Source: Gammaproteobacteria bacterium (lineage in GTDB: Bacteria; Pseudomonadota; Gammaproteobacteria; HK1). Taken from it: a stretch of DNA of 51,197 nucleotides. Below the pieces are notes generated by a model, which was not told the origin of the DNA, ran no database searches, and saw only the letters and a program-made list of their open reading frames with translations. A program made the translations under genes and the position numbers. The stretch is from assembly GCA_021773645.1 (NCBI GenBank), contig JAJFJU010000014.1, positions 1 to 51,197 of the forward strand, written 5' to 3'. Shown here piece after piece: positions 25,309 through 37,239 of the stretch (positions are counted from its first letter, which is position 1; the number at the start of each line of letters is the position of its first letter).

Positions 25309-25764
25309 CTAATCTGGCCGCTCTGCTTGCTCCAGCGGTTTGAGCAAAACTTTCAAACGGGGAGCCGCCCCCAACACCGGAGCGAGGCTATAACTGTCCA
25401 GAACATCCATGAACCGGGCATTGGCCTGGGCCAAAATCCCCTTAATAGCGCAGGCGGGTTCAATAGGGCAGGTGTTTTTTTCCATATCAAAGCACTCCAC
25501 CAGATCAAAATTACTCTCAGTGGAACGCACCACCGCCCCGATATTGATCTCCTCCGGCGGATGGGCAAGGCGCATGCCACCCCCCTTACCCCGAACGGTC
25601 TGGATAAAACCCACCTGACCTAGATGATGTACCACCTTGACCAAATGATTACGGGAAATATTATAGCTTTCCGCGATCTCGTTGATGGTCACCAGGCGCT
25701 CAGGGTAGAGCCCAAGATAGATAAGTACTCGTAGGGAATAATCGGTGTAGAGCGTTAGTTGCAT
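25309..25764 (-). CDS. nsrR: Rrf2-family nitric-oxide-sensing repressor NsrR
   Basis: The 151-residue Rrf2 protein has a winged helix at residues 1-80 (MQLTLYTDYSLRVLIYL, ISRNHLVKVVHHL, VRGKGGGMRLA) and three cysteines, C91, C99 and C105, that can hold a [4Fe-4S] or [2Fe-2S] cluster. The opening MQLTxxTDY and SRNHxVK identify NsrR rather than IscR or RirA. NsrR represses nitrosative stress genes (hmp, norVW, ytfE types) and is released by NO. None of these targets is in the window. It lies between thyA (97 bp away) and folA (18 bp), an uncommon site. Confidence 0.88.
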   Translation of the reverse strand: MQLTLYTDYSLRVLIYLGLYPERLVTINEIAESYNISRNHLVKVVHHLGQVGFIQTVRGKGGGMRLAHPPEEINIGAVVRSTESNFDLVECFDMEKNTCPIEPACAIKGILAQANARFMDVLDSYSLAPVLGAAPRLKVLLKPLEQAERPD

Positions 25765-25861
25765 GCTGAGACCAGATGAAACAATAGATTACTTACAGCT
25801 TATCACTTCAGAGCCATATATTTAATAGCTCGAGCACTCCATACAAATTTACTTTCGCTCA

Positions 25862-26656
25862 TTAGACCGCCACTGGCGCACGGATAACTGCATGGCTCTG
25901 ATAAGCCTCTAAAGCAACGTCTTCGTAGCAAAAGGAAAAGAGATCCTTCACTTCAGGATTGAGCTGTAACTTGGCCAAGGGATACGGCTCCCGTGCTAGC
26001 TGGGTTTCTACCTGCTCCAAGTGATTCAGGTAGAGGTGGGCATCACCCAGGGTATGAATGAAATCCCCCGGCTCGTAGCCAGTGACTTGGGCCACCATGT
26101 GGGTAAGCAAGGCGTAGGAGGCGATGTTGAAGGGCACCCCCAGAAAGATATCCGCACTGCGTTGGTATAGCTGGCAGGATAAGCGACCTTCGGCAACATA
26201 GAACTGAAACAGCAGGTGACAAGGCGGCAAGGCCATGTGCTCCACTTCCGCCACATTCCAGGCAGACACCAGCATGCGCCGCGAATCAGGATTGTTTCGC
26301 AGGGTATCCAGCAGCGTCGTGATCTGGTCCACTGAACCGCCATTAGCTGTCGGCCACGAACGCCATTGAGCCCCATAAACCGGACCCAACTCACCATTTT
26401 CATCTGCCCATTCATCCCAAATACTGACCCCGTTTTCATGCAGATAACGGATGTTGGTGTCACCGCGTAAAAACCACAGCAACTCATGGATGATGGAGCG
26501 CATATGTAATTTTTTGGTAGTCACGGCGGGGAAGCCAGCGGCCAATGGGTAACGCATCTGATAACCGAATACGCTTAGGGTGCCGGTGCCGGTGCGATCT
26601 TCCTTGCGCACACCGTGCTCCAGCACGTGCCCCATCAAATCGAGATATTGCTTCAT
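25862..26656 (-). CDS. thyA: Thymidylate synthase
   Basis: Methylates dUMP to dTMP with methylene-tetrahydrofolate, leaving dihydrofolate for FolA. The 264-residue length is that of the E. coli enzyme, with catalytic C146 in [11 protein letters not shown], the phosphate-binding RTGTGT, and [18 protein letters not shown]. Its ATG overlaps the lgt stop by 4 bases (ATGA), so the two are translationally coupled, as is common in gammaproteobacteria. Confidence 0.98.
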   Translation of the reverse strand: MKQYLDLMGHVLEHGVRKEDRTGTGTLSVFGYQMRYPLAAGFPAVTTKKLHMRSIIHELLWFLRGDTNIRYLHENGVSIWDEWADENGELGPVYGAQWRSWPTANGGSVDQITTLLDTLRNNPDSRRMLVSAWNVAEVEHMALPPCHLLFQFYVAEGRLSCQLYQRSADIFLGVPFNIASYALLTHMVAQVTGYEPGDFIHTLGDAHLYLNHLEQVETQLAREPYPLAKLQLNPEVKDLFSFCYEDVALEAYQSHAVIRAPVAV

Positions 26657-27465
26657 TGTTTCAGACTCTGTGGCGCCAGCGGACGCTCATAGGCCCGCCA
26701 GACAAAAAATACCCCGAGCAGCACCATGGGAAGGCTCAATAGCTGCCCCATGGTCAACCAACCGAAGGCAAGATACCCCAGCTGAGGATCGGGGACGCGC
26801 ACAAATTCAACCAGCCCCCGAAAGATCCCATAGCCCAACAGGAAGCAGCCGGAGACCGCCATCAATGGCCGTGGCCGACGTGAGTACCACCACAGCAAGC
26901 CAAACAGCAACGCACCTTCCATAGCCGCTTGATAAAGCTGGGAGGGATGACGGGCAATATCCTCGGCCATAGCAGCAGGGAAAACCATGCCCCAAGGCAA
27001 GTCTGTGGGCGCCCCCCATAACTCACCGTTGATAAAGTTGCCGATGCGCCCGGCACAGAGCCCTAGGGGTACCAGTGGGGCAATAAAGTCGGTGGTGGCA
27101 AAAAAACTCTTTTGGTAACGCCGGCCAAACAACCACATCGCCAGCAACACCCCCAAAAGGCCGCCATGAAACGACATGCCCCCTTGCCAGATACGCAGAA
27201 TAGCCAGCGGATCCTGTAGATACTGTTGCGAACCATAAAATAGCGTGTAACCCACGCGCCCACCCAGCACCACGCCCAGGGCACTATAAAAAATCACATC
27301 ATCCACTTGGGCGGCCGTCCAACCACGGGCTTCATCCCGCGCCCGTACGCGCCCCAGCCACCAGGCCACGAGAAAACCCAGCAGATACATCAGTCCATAC
27401 CAATGGATCTTGAGCGGCCCCAGGGCTATGGCAACGGGGTCGATGTTCGGATAGCTAAACATCAA
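26653..27465 (-). CDS. lgt: Phosphatidylglycerol-prolipoprotein diacylglyceryl transferase
   Basis: This integral inner-membrane enzyme of 270 residues adds diacylglycerol to the lipobox cysteine of prolipoproteins. About seven hydrophobic helices are visible, with the Lgt signature [13 protein letters not shown], the SFHGG motif near the third helix, and HPSQLYQA. A double ATG opens the gene; either start is possible. It sits 6 bp after rlmI and overlaps thyA. Confidence 0.97.
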   Translation of the reverse strand: MMFSYPNIDPVAIALGPLKIHWYGLMYLLGFLVAWWLGRVRARDEARGWTAAQVDDVIFYSALGVVLGGRVGYTLFYGSQQYLQDPLAILRIWQGGMSFHGGLLGVLLAMWLFGRRYQKSFFATTDFIAPLVPLGLCAGRIGNFINGELWGAPTDLPWGMVFPAAMAEDIARHPSQLYQAAMEGALLFGLLWWYSRRPRPLMAVSGCFLLGYGIFRGLVEFVRVPDPQLGYLAFGWLTMGQLLSLPMVLLGVFFVWRAYERPLAPQSLKQ

Positions 27466-27471
27466 ACGGCA

Positions 27472-28680
27472 TTAGCTACCGCAGTGGACAAATTGTGCCT
27501 TCAGGTAGCTGCTCTCGGGCAGGGCCGGATGTACCGGATGATCCGCGGCCTGTCGCCCCTCGGCAAAGATCTGTACATTCCGTCGATTACCGTGGGCCAC
27601 CCGACCGATGAGTTCGGTGAGCTGCTCACGCGGCAGGTGATAGGAACAGGAAGCGGCCACCAAAATGCCACCATCATTCACCAATTGCATGGCCAGACCA
27701 TGGGCGCGGCGATAGGCGGTCAGGCCTGCGGTACGATCTTTTTTGCGGCGGATGAAGGCCGGTGGGTCAACGATGACCAGATCAAAACGCTCGCCCGCCG
27801 CACGCAGGGATTTAAGCACCTCGAAGGCATCGCCTTGGCGCACCTGCACCTTATCCGAAACGCCGCTCAACTCGGCATTGCGCGTCACCTGCTCAAGGGC
27901 ATCCGCCGAACAGTCCACACACAGCACTTCCCGCGCCCCAGCGACCGCCGCCGGCACTCCCCAGCCGCCACTATAACTGAATAGATCGAGCACCCGGCTC
28001 CCGGGGGCAAATTGCAAACTCAGGCGACGATTCTCACGTTGGTCATAGAACCAACCGGTTTTCTGACCACCATGGGGGGAAATCTCGAAGCGCGCACCGT
28101 TTTCCTCCATCAACACCGTCTCAGGGACGCTCCCGTGGGCTAACTCTACATAAGAATCGAGCTGCTCAAGGGAACGGCTGGATCCATCGTTGCGCAACAA
28201 AATCCCCTTGGGTTTGAGACACTCATCCAGGGCCGACACCACTATTTCACGCGCAGCTTCCATGCCAGCGGTACCAATCTGTACCACCACGATATCGCCG
28301 TAGCGATCCACCACCAGCCCGGGCAGACCGTCACCTTCGCCAAACACCAATCGATAAAATCCACCAGGAAACAGCCGCTCCCGCCACGCCACCGCACGGT
28401 GCAAGCGTTGCACGATTAACTCGTGGCTCAGTAGCTCCCCCGGGGTGCGACTGATGATGCGCAAACTGATCAGGCTATGGGGATTCACATAGGCATTGGC
28501 TAGAAACTTCCCACCGTGGTCCCGCACCTCCACATTCTGGCCCAACACAAAATCTTTGAGGGGGCTGCGACCGATGTCAATCTCATTGCTGAATATCCAC
28601 GGATGACCACCCCGGAGCCGGCGTTCCCTCCGTCTTTTCAAATAGATAGGGGCGGCATGTGATAAAATTGGCGCTTTCAT
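27472..28680 (-). CDS. rlmI: 23S rRNA cytosine methyltransferase, RlmI-like
   Basis: The 402-residue protein has an N-terminal PUA domain (RRRERRLRGGHPWIFSNEI), a central EEHUD-like region with FGEGDGLPGLVVDRYGD, and a C-terminal SAM-dependent domain with VLDLFSYSGGWGV and the catalytic VDPPAF. RlmI makes m5C1962 in 23S rRNA. The start at 28680 (MKAPIL) has AGGT seven bases upstream; an in-frame ATG at 28728 would add 16 residues unlike the family. First gene of rlmI-lgt-thyA on the minus strand. Confidence 0.9.
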   Translation of the reverse strand: MKAPILSHAAPIYLKRRRERRLRGGHPWIFSNEIDIGRSPLKDFVLGQNVEVRDHGGKFLANAYVNPHSLISLRIISRTPGELLSHELIVQRLHRAVAWRERLFPGGFYRLVFGEGDGLPGLVVDRYGDIVVVQIGTAGMEAAREIVVSALDECLKPKGILLRNDGSSRSLEQLDSYVELAHGSVPETVLMEENGARFEISPHGGQKTGWFYDQRENRRLSLQFAPGSRVLDLFSYSGGWGVPAAVAGAREVLCVDCSADALEQVTRNAELSGVSDKVQVRQGDAFEVLKSLRAAGERFDLVIVDPPAFIRRKKDRTAGLTAYRRAHGLAMQLVNDGGILVAASCSYHLPREQLTELIGRVAHGNRRNVQIFAEGRQAADHPVHPALPESSYLKAQFVHCGS

Positions 28681-28856
28681 TTTAAACCTGCATTCTTGAA
28701 GAAATGGTGGAAAAGCAGGATAGGACATCCTGACTCCGCAATGAGCGAGTGTAACGGAAAACTAAAGATAATCGGGCGACAGCCGCTAATGCTGTTGCTG
28801 CCTTTCTGGGAACGGGCACATTTTCGCCATAGGCTCCTACCTAGTGGCACACAAAA

Positions 28857-29741
28857 ATGAAAATAAGCCGGGAGCGTTACCACGCCATCACCGTGAAACT
28901 ACGTAAACTACAAGAATTACCACCCTTACCGCAGACTGCCCAGCGGCTACTTGCCCTATTTGGTGATGAAGACTGCGAGATTGAGGAAGTGGCCAAGACC
29001 ATTGAGGAGTGCCCGGCGGTCACCGCGCGGGTCGTCGGTCTGGCGGGTTCCGCCTATTTTGCCCAGACCCAGCCTGTACGCTCGGTCGAACAGGCCATTA
29101 TCCGCGTGCTCGGGCTGCAAACGGTAAAGAGCCTATCGCTCAGCATGGCGGTTAGCGATGCCTTTGATCCCAGCCGCTGCCCAGCCTTTAATATTGAACG
29201 CTTTTGGGGCAGTGCGTTATTTACCGCAAACCTATGCCGTCTGCTAGCGAGTGCGGTGCAAACCGACGAAGAACCCGTGGACCCAGAAGGCGCCTATCTC
29301 TGTGGCCTGCTACATAATCTGGGTGTACTGGCACTGGCCCACGTGGCTCCCCAGGAAATGCAGGTGGTCTTTAACACCACTGCCAAGGAGCCAGAACGCG
29401 GACTTGCGGAGGTGACCGATGAGCAACTTGGCCTCGATCACTATCGTGCTGGCGCTTGGGTCAGCAGCCGCTGGCACCTGCCGCCAGAAGTCACCACGGT
29501 CATCGAGCACTATCGGGAATACACTTACCGAGGGCGCAATTGGCCGCTCGCTCTACTGGTAGGTTTTGCCTCGCGCTGGACTCAGCAACTGCTGGTTGAC
29601 CCTGAACGACTGTGGCATGAACCTGATGCTATTGAGGCCCTAGGCATCCCGCACGGGCATATGGAGAAGGTTACCGCCCAAGTTCACCAACGCATCGGTG
29701 AAATTGCCGAGCTCACCCAGGTTTTCACAGGGGGGCGTTAG
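28857..29741 (+). CDS. HDOD domain signalling protein
   Basis: The protein has 294 residues, with HDOD spanning about 15-220: LPPLPQTAQRLLALF, the VTARVVGLAGSAYF segment, VEQAIIRVLGLQTVKSLSLSMAV, and LCGLLHNLGVLAL, where the HD pair is replaced by HN as expected for this non-catalytic HD relative. HDOD proteins act as scaffolds in signalling, motility and c-di-GMP output. The gene following directly encodes a GAF-GGDEF diguanylate cyclase with a 1-bp gap, so a functional pair is likely. The ATG lacks a strong ribosome-binding site. Confidence 0.9.
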   Translation: MKISRERYHAITVKLRKLQELPPLPQTAQRLLALFGDEDCEIEEVAKTIEECPAVTARVVGLAGSAYFAQTQPVRSVEQAIIRVLGLQTVKSLSLSMAVSDAFDPSRCPAFNIERFWGSALFTANLCRLLASAVQTDEEPVDPEGAYLCGLLHNLGVLALAHVAPQEMQVVFNTTAKEPERGLAEVTDEQLGLDHYRAGAWVSSRWHLPPEVTTVIEHYREYTYRGRNWPLALLVGFASRWTQQLLVDPERLWHEPDAIEALGIPHGHMEKVTAQVHQRIGEIAELTQVFTGGR

Positions 29742-29742
29742 T

Positions 29743-30963
29743 ATGGATAACGTCCCTTTCGCTGAGGCAAACCGGGTCATCCGGCGTCATTTTTTCTCCC
29801 TTGTTGATGCCCTCTCCGCACTCAAAAGTCTGGTCACACTAGAGGGCCATCGCCAAGATGAACACAGCCTAATGGCGGGGGTGCTGGACGTACTACTCCA
29901 GCATCAGGATCTGGAACGATGTTCAATCTTTACACTCCGCAACGGCTTACTAGAATGCAGTGTCGGACGGGATTGGCAGGATCTGACCGCCAGTGCCTTG
30001 GGAGAAGACACCCTGCGCGCAGGACGGGCTACGCTCACCTTTCGTGTCGGTGAAGGACTGATTGGTCAGGCGGCAGAAACGGGTGAAATGCAGCATTGTC
30101 GCAATTGCAGCACCGATGATCGTTTCAAACAGAAAGGTTCTGCTAACAACACACCCGCGAGCGGCTCATTAATCTGTGCCCCCATCTGCACCAGCGAAGA
30201 AGTACTCGGAGTGGTTAATGTTTATCACCCGAAAGCAGATTTCTTCGAAATCTGGCATGAACACCTGATCAACCTGTTCTGTGACATCCTTGCCCGCATC
30301 CTCGAAAACAACCGTCTGATGCGTAACATGGAAGACGCCGTTCGTGAGCGCACCGCACAATTGGAAAACGCCCTACAAGAAGCGGAAAATCTAAAAAGTC
30401 GCTATGAGCAGCTCTCCTTGGTAGATGAGCTAACCAGCCTCCACAATCGACGCTTCTTCTTTCCAGAGGCCGAAGCGGTGTTGGCCCGCGCCGCCCGTTA
30501 CGGTCATCCCTTTAGCATGCTGATCATCGATATCGACCACTTCAAGGAGGTCAACGATACCTTTGGACACTCGGTGGGTGATTCAGTCCTTCGAGACATC
30601 GCGGCAGAACTTAAAAAGGCCATCCGCGAAGGCGATATTATCGCCCGCTTCGGGGGGGAAGAATTTGTCTTCGCCCTGCATAACACCCCGCTGGCGGGTG
30701 CCCATCTGCTAGCCGAACGGATCCTCGAAAGCATTCGCAAGCTGCGCTGGAGTGGACCCGCCGCCGCCGTACGTACCACCATCAGCATCGGTATTTCCAG
30801 CCTGGGTGAACGCCGTAGCGCCGACAACAAATCGCTACTCGATGAAATCCTCCGTCAGGCCGATGTCGCCCTCTATTTCTGCAAGTCCCACGGGCGTGAT
30901 CAGTGCGCCAACTACATTGATGTGGAAAGCCAATCGGATGAAATCAGCCTGACGGAAAGCTAA
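29743..30963 (+). CDS. GAF-GGDEF diguanylate cyclase
   Basis: The protein of 406 residues has a GAF-type sensor (about 35-200; IGQAAETGEMQH, SGSLICAPI, LGVVNVY), with four cysteines around CRNC and LICAPIC, then a coiled coil (about 205-240) and a GGDEF domain whose signature is GGEEF (304-308). An RxxD inhibitory site (REGD) lies five residues before it, so a catalytically active, feedback-controlled cyclase is expected. The start is ATG at 29743, one base after the HDOD stop and behind a G-rich AGGGGGG site; an in-frame start at 29698 lies inside the HDOD gene and is less likely. The GAF ligand is unknown. Confidence 0.92.
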   Translation: MDNVPFAEANRVIRRHFFSLVDALSALKSLVTLEGHRQDEHSLMAGVLDVLLQHQDLERCSIFTLRNGLLECSVGRDWQDLTASALGEDTLRAGRATLTFRVGEGLIGQAAETGEMQHCRNCSTDDRFKQKGSANNTPASGSLICAPICTSEEVLGVVNVYHPKADFFEIWHEHLINLFCDILARILENNRLMRNMEDAVRERTAQLENALQEAENLKSRYEQLSLVDELTSLHNRRFFFPEAEAVLARAARYGHPFSMLIIDIDHFKEVNDTFGHSVGDSVLRDIAAELKKAIREGDIIARFGGEEFVFALHNTPLAGAHLLAERILESIRKLRWSGPAAAVRTTISIGISSLGERRSADNKSLLDEILRQADVALYFCKSHGRDQCANYIDVESQSDEISLTES

Positions 30964-30983
30964 TCGCCAAGACAATCCACCGA

Positions 30984-31142
30984 AGGAAGCTCTGATCTAC
31001 TCGTGAGCTCGCATCTTGCATCCAAAACATCCATCTTTATCGTTCCTGATCTTCGCAATAGCTAGCTCACGTGCGATCAGCACCTCAAAGCCGAATATTT
31101 TGAATCGCAATCTGCTTCGCCCAGAATAAATCAGGGCTCCCT
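30984..31142 (-). repeat. Dispersed 160-bp repeat with terminal inverted repeats, copy B
   Basis: This copy is inverted relative to copies A and C. Read on the minus strand it runs AGGGAGCCCTGATTTATTC to GAGTAGATCAGAGCTTCCT, and aligns with them along its full length. Its first two bases on that strand (AG) complete the TAG stop of the kinase gene, so the insertion fixed or replaced that gene's 3' end. The stretch 30964-30983 before it holds nothing recognisable. Confidence 0.8.
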
Positions 31143-32073
31143 AAAGCGCGCAACCAAATTCACGGCGAAAACTCGTAGCAAACTCCTGCTCGGTGAAGTG
31201 ATGATTTTGGGTGCCAGCGTGCGCCACCTTCATTGCCCCCATTAGAGACGCCACCCGGCCAGTGGTTTCCCAGTCACGACCATTCATCAAACCCCATAGC
31301 AATCCACCACGATAGGCATCACCACAGCCAGTGGGATCCACCACCTCGGTGGCCTTAGCCACTGGCATCTCTATGCACTGCCCATCGGCATAGATTGCCG
31401 AACCACGAGCACCACGGGTAATAATTAGCGCCTCCACCTTCGCCGCCACCTGTTGCTCGTCGAGCCCGGTACGCTCGTGGATCAGCTCCCACTCATAATC
31501 GTTTACCGTGACCCAATTAGCCTGATCGATAAAAGCATGAATCTCCTCGCCATCGAACATCGGCAAACCCTGGCCTGGGTCAAAGATGAAGGGGATACCC
31601 GCAGCGGCAAACTGGCGCGCGTGTTCAAGCATGCCGTCACGACCATCCGGTGCCACCATGCCGATAGAAACGCCCGCATCTAGGGGGATGGCCTGCTGAT
31701 GGGCATGATCCATGGCACCAGGATGAAAGGCGGTAATCTGGTTGTCATCCAGATCCGTGGTGATAAAAGCCTGGGCGGTATAGCTATTCTCAACTACCTC
31801 AATATGGGTACAGGAAATACCGCGCTGCTGCAGCCAGACACGATAGGGTTCAAAGTCCTTACCCACCGTCGCCATAGGTAAGGGATCGCCGCCGAGCAAG
31901 GTCAGATTGTAGGCAATATTACCGGCGCAGCCACCGTATTCCCGCCGTAGATCCGGCACCAGAAAACAGACGTTCAACATATGGATTTTGTCCGGCAGGA
32001 TGTGATTCCGAAACCGATCGTGAAACACCATGATGCTATCAAAGGCCATGGAACCGCAGATTAAAGCTGACAC
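31141..32073 (-). CDS. PfkB-family kinase, adenosine-kinase-like
   Basis: The ribokinase-fold sugar/nucleoside kinase of 310 residues has an N-terminal LICGSMAFDSIMVF, the substrate-lid GGCAGNIAYNLTLLG, and the PfkB signature DPTGCGDAYRGGLL with the catalytic Asp in GCGD. The opening and MLNVCFLVPDLRREYGGCAGN are typical of the group annotated as adenosine kinase in beta- and gammaproteobacteria; ribokinase or fructokinase activity cannot be excluded. The start is GTG with AGGAGA about nine bases upstream. It is bracketed by inverted copies of the dispersed repeat, and its stop codon overlaps one of them. Confidence 0.85.
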   Translation of the reverse strand: MSALICGSMAFDSIMVFHDRFRNHILPDKIHMLNVCFLVPDLRREYGGCAGNIAYNLTLLGGDPLPMATVGKDFEPYRVWLQQRGISCTHIEVVENSYTAQAFITTDLDDNQITAFHPGAMDHAHQQAIPLDAGVSIGMVAPDGRDGMLEHARQFAAAGIPFIFDPGQGLPMFDGEEIHAFIDQANWVTVNDYEWELIHERTGLDEQQVAAKVEALIITRGARGSAIYADGQCIEMPVAKATEVVDPTGCGDAYRGGLLWGLMNGRDWETTGRVASLMGAMKVAHAGTQNHHFTEQEFATSFRREFGCAL

Positions 32074-32104
32074 GCTGACTTCTCCTTTTATTACTCAGTA
32101 GATT

Positions 32105-32268
32105 AGGGAACCTCTGATTTATTCTGAGCGAAGTAGATTGTGATTCAAAATATTCAGCTTCGAGGCGCTGTTCGCACGTAATAGTTGTTCTATTGCAAAG
32201 AGCAGCAACGATAAAGATGGATGTTTTGGACGCAAGATACGAGTTCACGAATAGATCAGAGGTTCCTT
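32105..32268 (+). repeat. Dispersed 160-bp repeat with terminal inverted repeats, copy C
   Basis: This copy has the best-preserved ends: AGGGAACCTCTGATTTATTC (32105-32124) and GAATAGATCAGAGGTTCCTT (32249-32268), complementary at 18 of 20 positions. It fills most of the gap between the kinase start and the uvrA stop, ending 5 bases before the latter. No transposase frame is present. Together with copy B it forms a long inverted repeat around the kinase gene. Confidence 0.82.
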
Positions 32269-32272
32269 AGTT

Positions 32273-35140
<2,868 letters not shown>

Positions 35141-35192
35141 AAGGATGGCCTGAGTTGAAGGCAAACTGTTAATATTACGCGCCTCCGGCATC

Positions 35193-36590
35193 ATGAAGCA
35201 AAGGCCTACGCCCATTTCCAGTCCCGCCCGAATGTCCCCATCAGAGCGCCGCAGCGTTATTTCCCTTGCCGGGATCTACTCACTACGGATGCTCGGGTTA
35301 TTTATGATCCTCCCGGTGTTTGCGTTACATGCCACGAGCTACCGTGGCTACACTGCCACCCTGGCGGGTCTTGCTATCGGCGTCTACGGCCTCACCCAGG
35401 CCATTTTCCAGATTCCCTTTGGGCGGCTGTCCGACAAGATCGGCCGCAAGCCGGTTATCACCGCTGGCCTGCTGATCTTTTGCCTCGGTAGCATAGTCGC
35501 CGCTATGTCCGATAGCATGTTAGGTGTCATCACCGGCCGTGCCCTGCAGGGCACCGGTGCTATCGCCGCAGCAGTGATGGCGATGACAGCCGATCTCACT
35601 CACGAAGACAATCGCACCAAGGCCATGGCCATGATTGGTGCGAGCATTGGAGCCGCCTTTGCCCTAGCACTGATACTCGGCCCGATGCTCAGTGGCTGGT
35701 TTGGTATGGCCGGAATTTTCTGGTCCACTGCCGTACTCGCTCTGGGTGCCGTCATCCTTCTTCATCTGACGGTCAGCGACCCAAAGGACGAACATTTCCA
35801 CCGCGATACAGGGGCCGTACCCGGACAATTTTTTACCTTATTACGCGACCCACAGCTACTGCGTCTGTATCTCGGCATATTGCTGTTGCACTTGGTGATG
35901 ACCGCTACGTTCGTCGTACTTCCACTTAGCCTGTTGAAAGCCGGTCTGAGCAGCGACGAGCATTGGTGGATCTACCTGGTCGTACTGCTGGGATCAGTAC
36001 TACTGATGCTACCCGCCATCCTGTTAGCCGAACGGCATGGGAAATTGAAAGCCGTATTTCTAGGGGCTATCGGCTTGCTACTATTAGCTGAGACGGGGCT
36101 ATATGTTGCCCCTCCACACGCCACTACACTCATCATATTGATGCTGCTCTTTTTCACCGGCTTTAATGTTCTTGAGGCCAACCTCCCCTCTCTTGCATCA
36201 CGCCTAGCGCCAGCCGACAAAAGAGGCAGCGTACTGGGGATCTACTCCACGGCACAGTTCTTCGGGGCCTTTCTTGGAGGCCTTTTCGGTGGATGGCTAC
36301 ACAGCTTTAGTGGTCTGGAAGGTGTATTTGGCCTCTGTGCAGCGGCCTCGCTGTTGTGGCTAGCCTTGGCCAGTGGCATGCACCCACCGCGGAAGATGAG
36401 CAACCGAATACTTCGTCTTTCTAAACACACCGAGCCATTGAATGACCACGATATTGAGCAACAACTGCTATTGGTTAATGGCGTAATTGAGGCTGTAGTA
36501 CGCGGTAGCGAACACGTAGCCTATCTTAAGGTCGATCGTCTTCACCTAGATGAAGACTCACTGCGTGCAATCGCGTCCGCTGGAGGGTAA
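35193..36590 (+). CDS. MFS transporter, YajR-like, with C-terminal ferredoxin-like domain
   Basis: The 465-residue inner-membrane protein has about 12 hydrophobic helices over residues 20-400. [12 protein letters not shown] is the loop 2-3 signature of the major facilitator superfamily. After helix 12 a soluble tail of about 60 residues ([24 protein letters not shown]) looks like a small HMA/ferredoxin-like fold, the feature that sets YajR apart. The substrate is unknown. It is divergent from uvrA and precedes ssb by 110 bp. The start could also be the internal ATG in ARMSPSERR. Confidence 0.85.
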   Translation: MKQRPTPISSPARMSPSERRSVISLAGIYSLRMLGLFMILPVFALHATSYRGYTATLAGLAIGVYGLTQAIFQIPFGRLSDKIGRKPVITAGLLIFCLGSIVAAMSDSMLGVITGRALQGTGAIAAAVMAMTADLTHEDNRTKAMAMIGASIGAAFALALILGPMLSGWFGMAGIFWSTAVLALGAVILLHLTVSDPKDEHFHRDTGAVPGQFFTLLRDPQLLRLYLGILLLHLVMTATFVVLPLSLLKAGLSSDEHWWIYLVVLLGSVLLMLPAILLAERHGKLKAVFLGAIGLLLLAETGLYVAPPHATTLIILMLLFFTGFNVLEANLPSLASRLAPADKRGSVLGIYSTAQFFGAFLGGLFGGWLHSFSGLEGVFGLCAAASLLWLALASGMHPPRKMSNRILRLSKHTEPLNDHDIEQQLLLVNGVIEAVVRGSEHVAYLKVDRLHLDEDSLRAIASAGG

Positions 36591-36653
36591 AGTTATTTTT
36601 CGCCTTGGCGGCAGCGCTCTTATTTCACCACATATACCAACACCCGCAATCCC

Positions 36654-36659
36654 TATAAT
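36654..36659 (+). promoter_or_regulatory. Putative -10 element upstream of ssb
   Basis: A perfect TATAAT lies 41 bases before the ssb ATG. No good -35 hexamer is at 16-18 bp spacing (CATATA at 17 bp), so the promoter would be weak or activator-dependent. No LexA operator is apparent around it. Confidence 0.4.
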
Positions 36660-36700
36660 CTGGTTGGCCAGGAAGGCCACCAAAATAATGGAGAAAACCC

Positions 36701-37156
36701 ATGGCGAGAGGCATTAACAAAGTCATCCTAATTGGCAATATGGGCGCCGATCCTGAAACACGCTACATGCCTAGTGGCGGCGCAGTATCTAATTTACGCG
36801 TAGCCACCACCGACAACTGGAAGGATAAACAAAGTGGTGAGCGCCAGGAACGAACTGAATGGCACCGTGTAGTCTGCTTCGGACGGTTAGGCGAAATTGC
36901 CGCCGAATATCTGCGCAAGGGCGCAAAGGTTTATATCGAAGGCCGGCTGCAAACTCGCAAATGGCAGGGCCAAGATGGCAATGATCGTTATTCCACTGAA
37001 ATTGTCGCCAACGATATGCAGATGCTTGATGGTCGCGGTGGTGAAGGTGGCTATGCGCCCGCACCACGCGCGGAATCCAGTTCCCGCCCAACAGCAAGTG
37101 CTTCCGCACCCGTAGCACCACCAAGCGAAGAATTTGACGACGATATCCCCTTCTAA
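36701..37156 (+). CDS. ssb: Single-stranded DNA-binding protein
   Basis: The protein of 151 residues has an OB fold at 1-110 ([53 protein letters not shown]), a Ser/Pro/Ala-rich linker, and the acidic tail EFDDDIPF that binds partner proteins such as exonuclease I, RecO and PriA. The tail is complete. GGAG lies nine bases before the ATG. It converges with rplQ on a shared terminator. Confidence 0.98.
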   Translation: MARGINKVILIGNMGADPETRYMPSGGAVSNLRVATTDNWKDKQSGERQERTEWHRVVCFGRLGEIAAEYLRKGAKVYIEGRLQTRKWQGQDGNDRYSTEIVANDMQMLDGRGGEGGYAPAPRAESSSRPTASASAPVAPPSEEFDDDIPF

Positions 37157-37165
37157 AATGTCTAG

Positions 37166-37191
37166 CCGTTCACGCTTGCGTGCGTGAGCGG
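37166..37191 (+). other. Hairpin after ssb
   Basis: CCGTTCACGC (37166-37175) and GCGTGAGCGG (37182-37191) form a 10-bp stem with one G-T pair and a 6-base loop, 10 bases after the ssb stop. No T-run follows, so it is more likely an RNA-stabilising or auxiliary hairpin before the real terminator. Confidence 0.5.
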
Positions 37192-37210
37192 AGAGCACTT
37201 TCAAGACAAA

Positions 37211-37237
37211 AAAAAGCCGGGCTCTGCCCGGCTTTTT
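37211..37237. terminator. Bidirectional terminator between ssb and rplQ
   Basis: AAAAAGCCGGGC (37211-37222), a TCT loop and GCCCGGCTTTTT (37226-37237) make a perfect 12-bp stem with T-runs on both strands. It ends 2 bases before the rplQ stop codon, so it can stop both ssb transcription and the long ribosomal transcript. Confidence 0.95.
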
Positions 37238-37239
37238 AC

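Noticed and set aside
25765-25861. Possible NsrR operator or riboswitch between nsrR and thyA
   Set aside because: The 97-bp gap is A+T-rich, but no paired half-sites like the known NsrR motif and no riboswitch-like fold could be identified.
27307-27984. 225-codon plus-strand open frame across the lgt/rlmI junction
   Set aside because: It is antisense to two strongly conserved genes and its translation resembles no protein.
7461-32268. Target-site duplications around the three dispersed repeats
   Set aside because: The bases flanking each copy were compared by eye and no consistent duplication was found, so a transposition mechanism is not claimed.
35167-35182. Possible LexA box between uvrA and the MFS gene
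   Set aside because: CTGTTAATATTA has only the left half; the right half ACAG is absent (CGCG instead).
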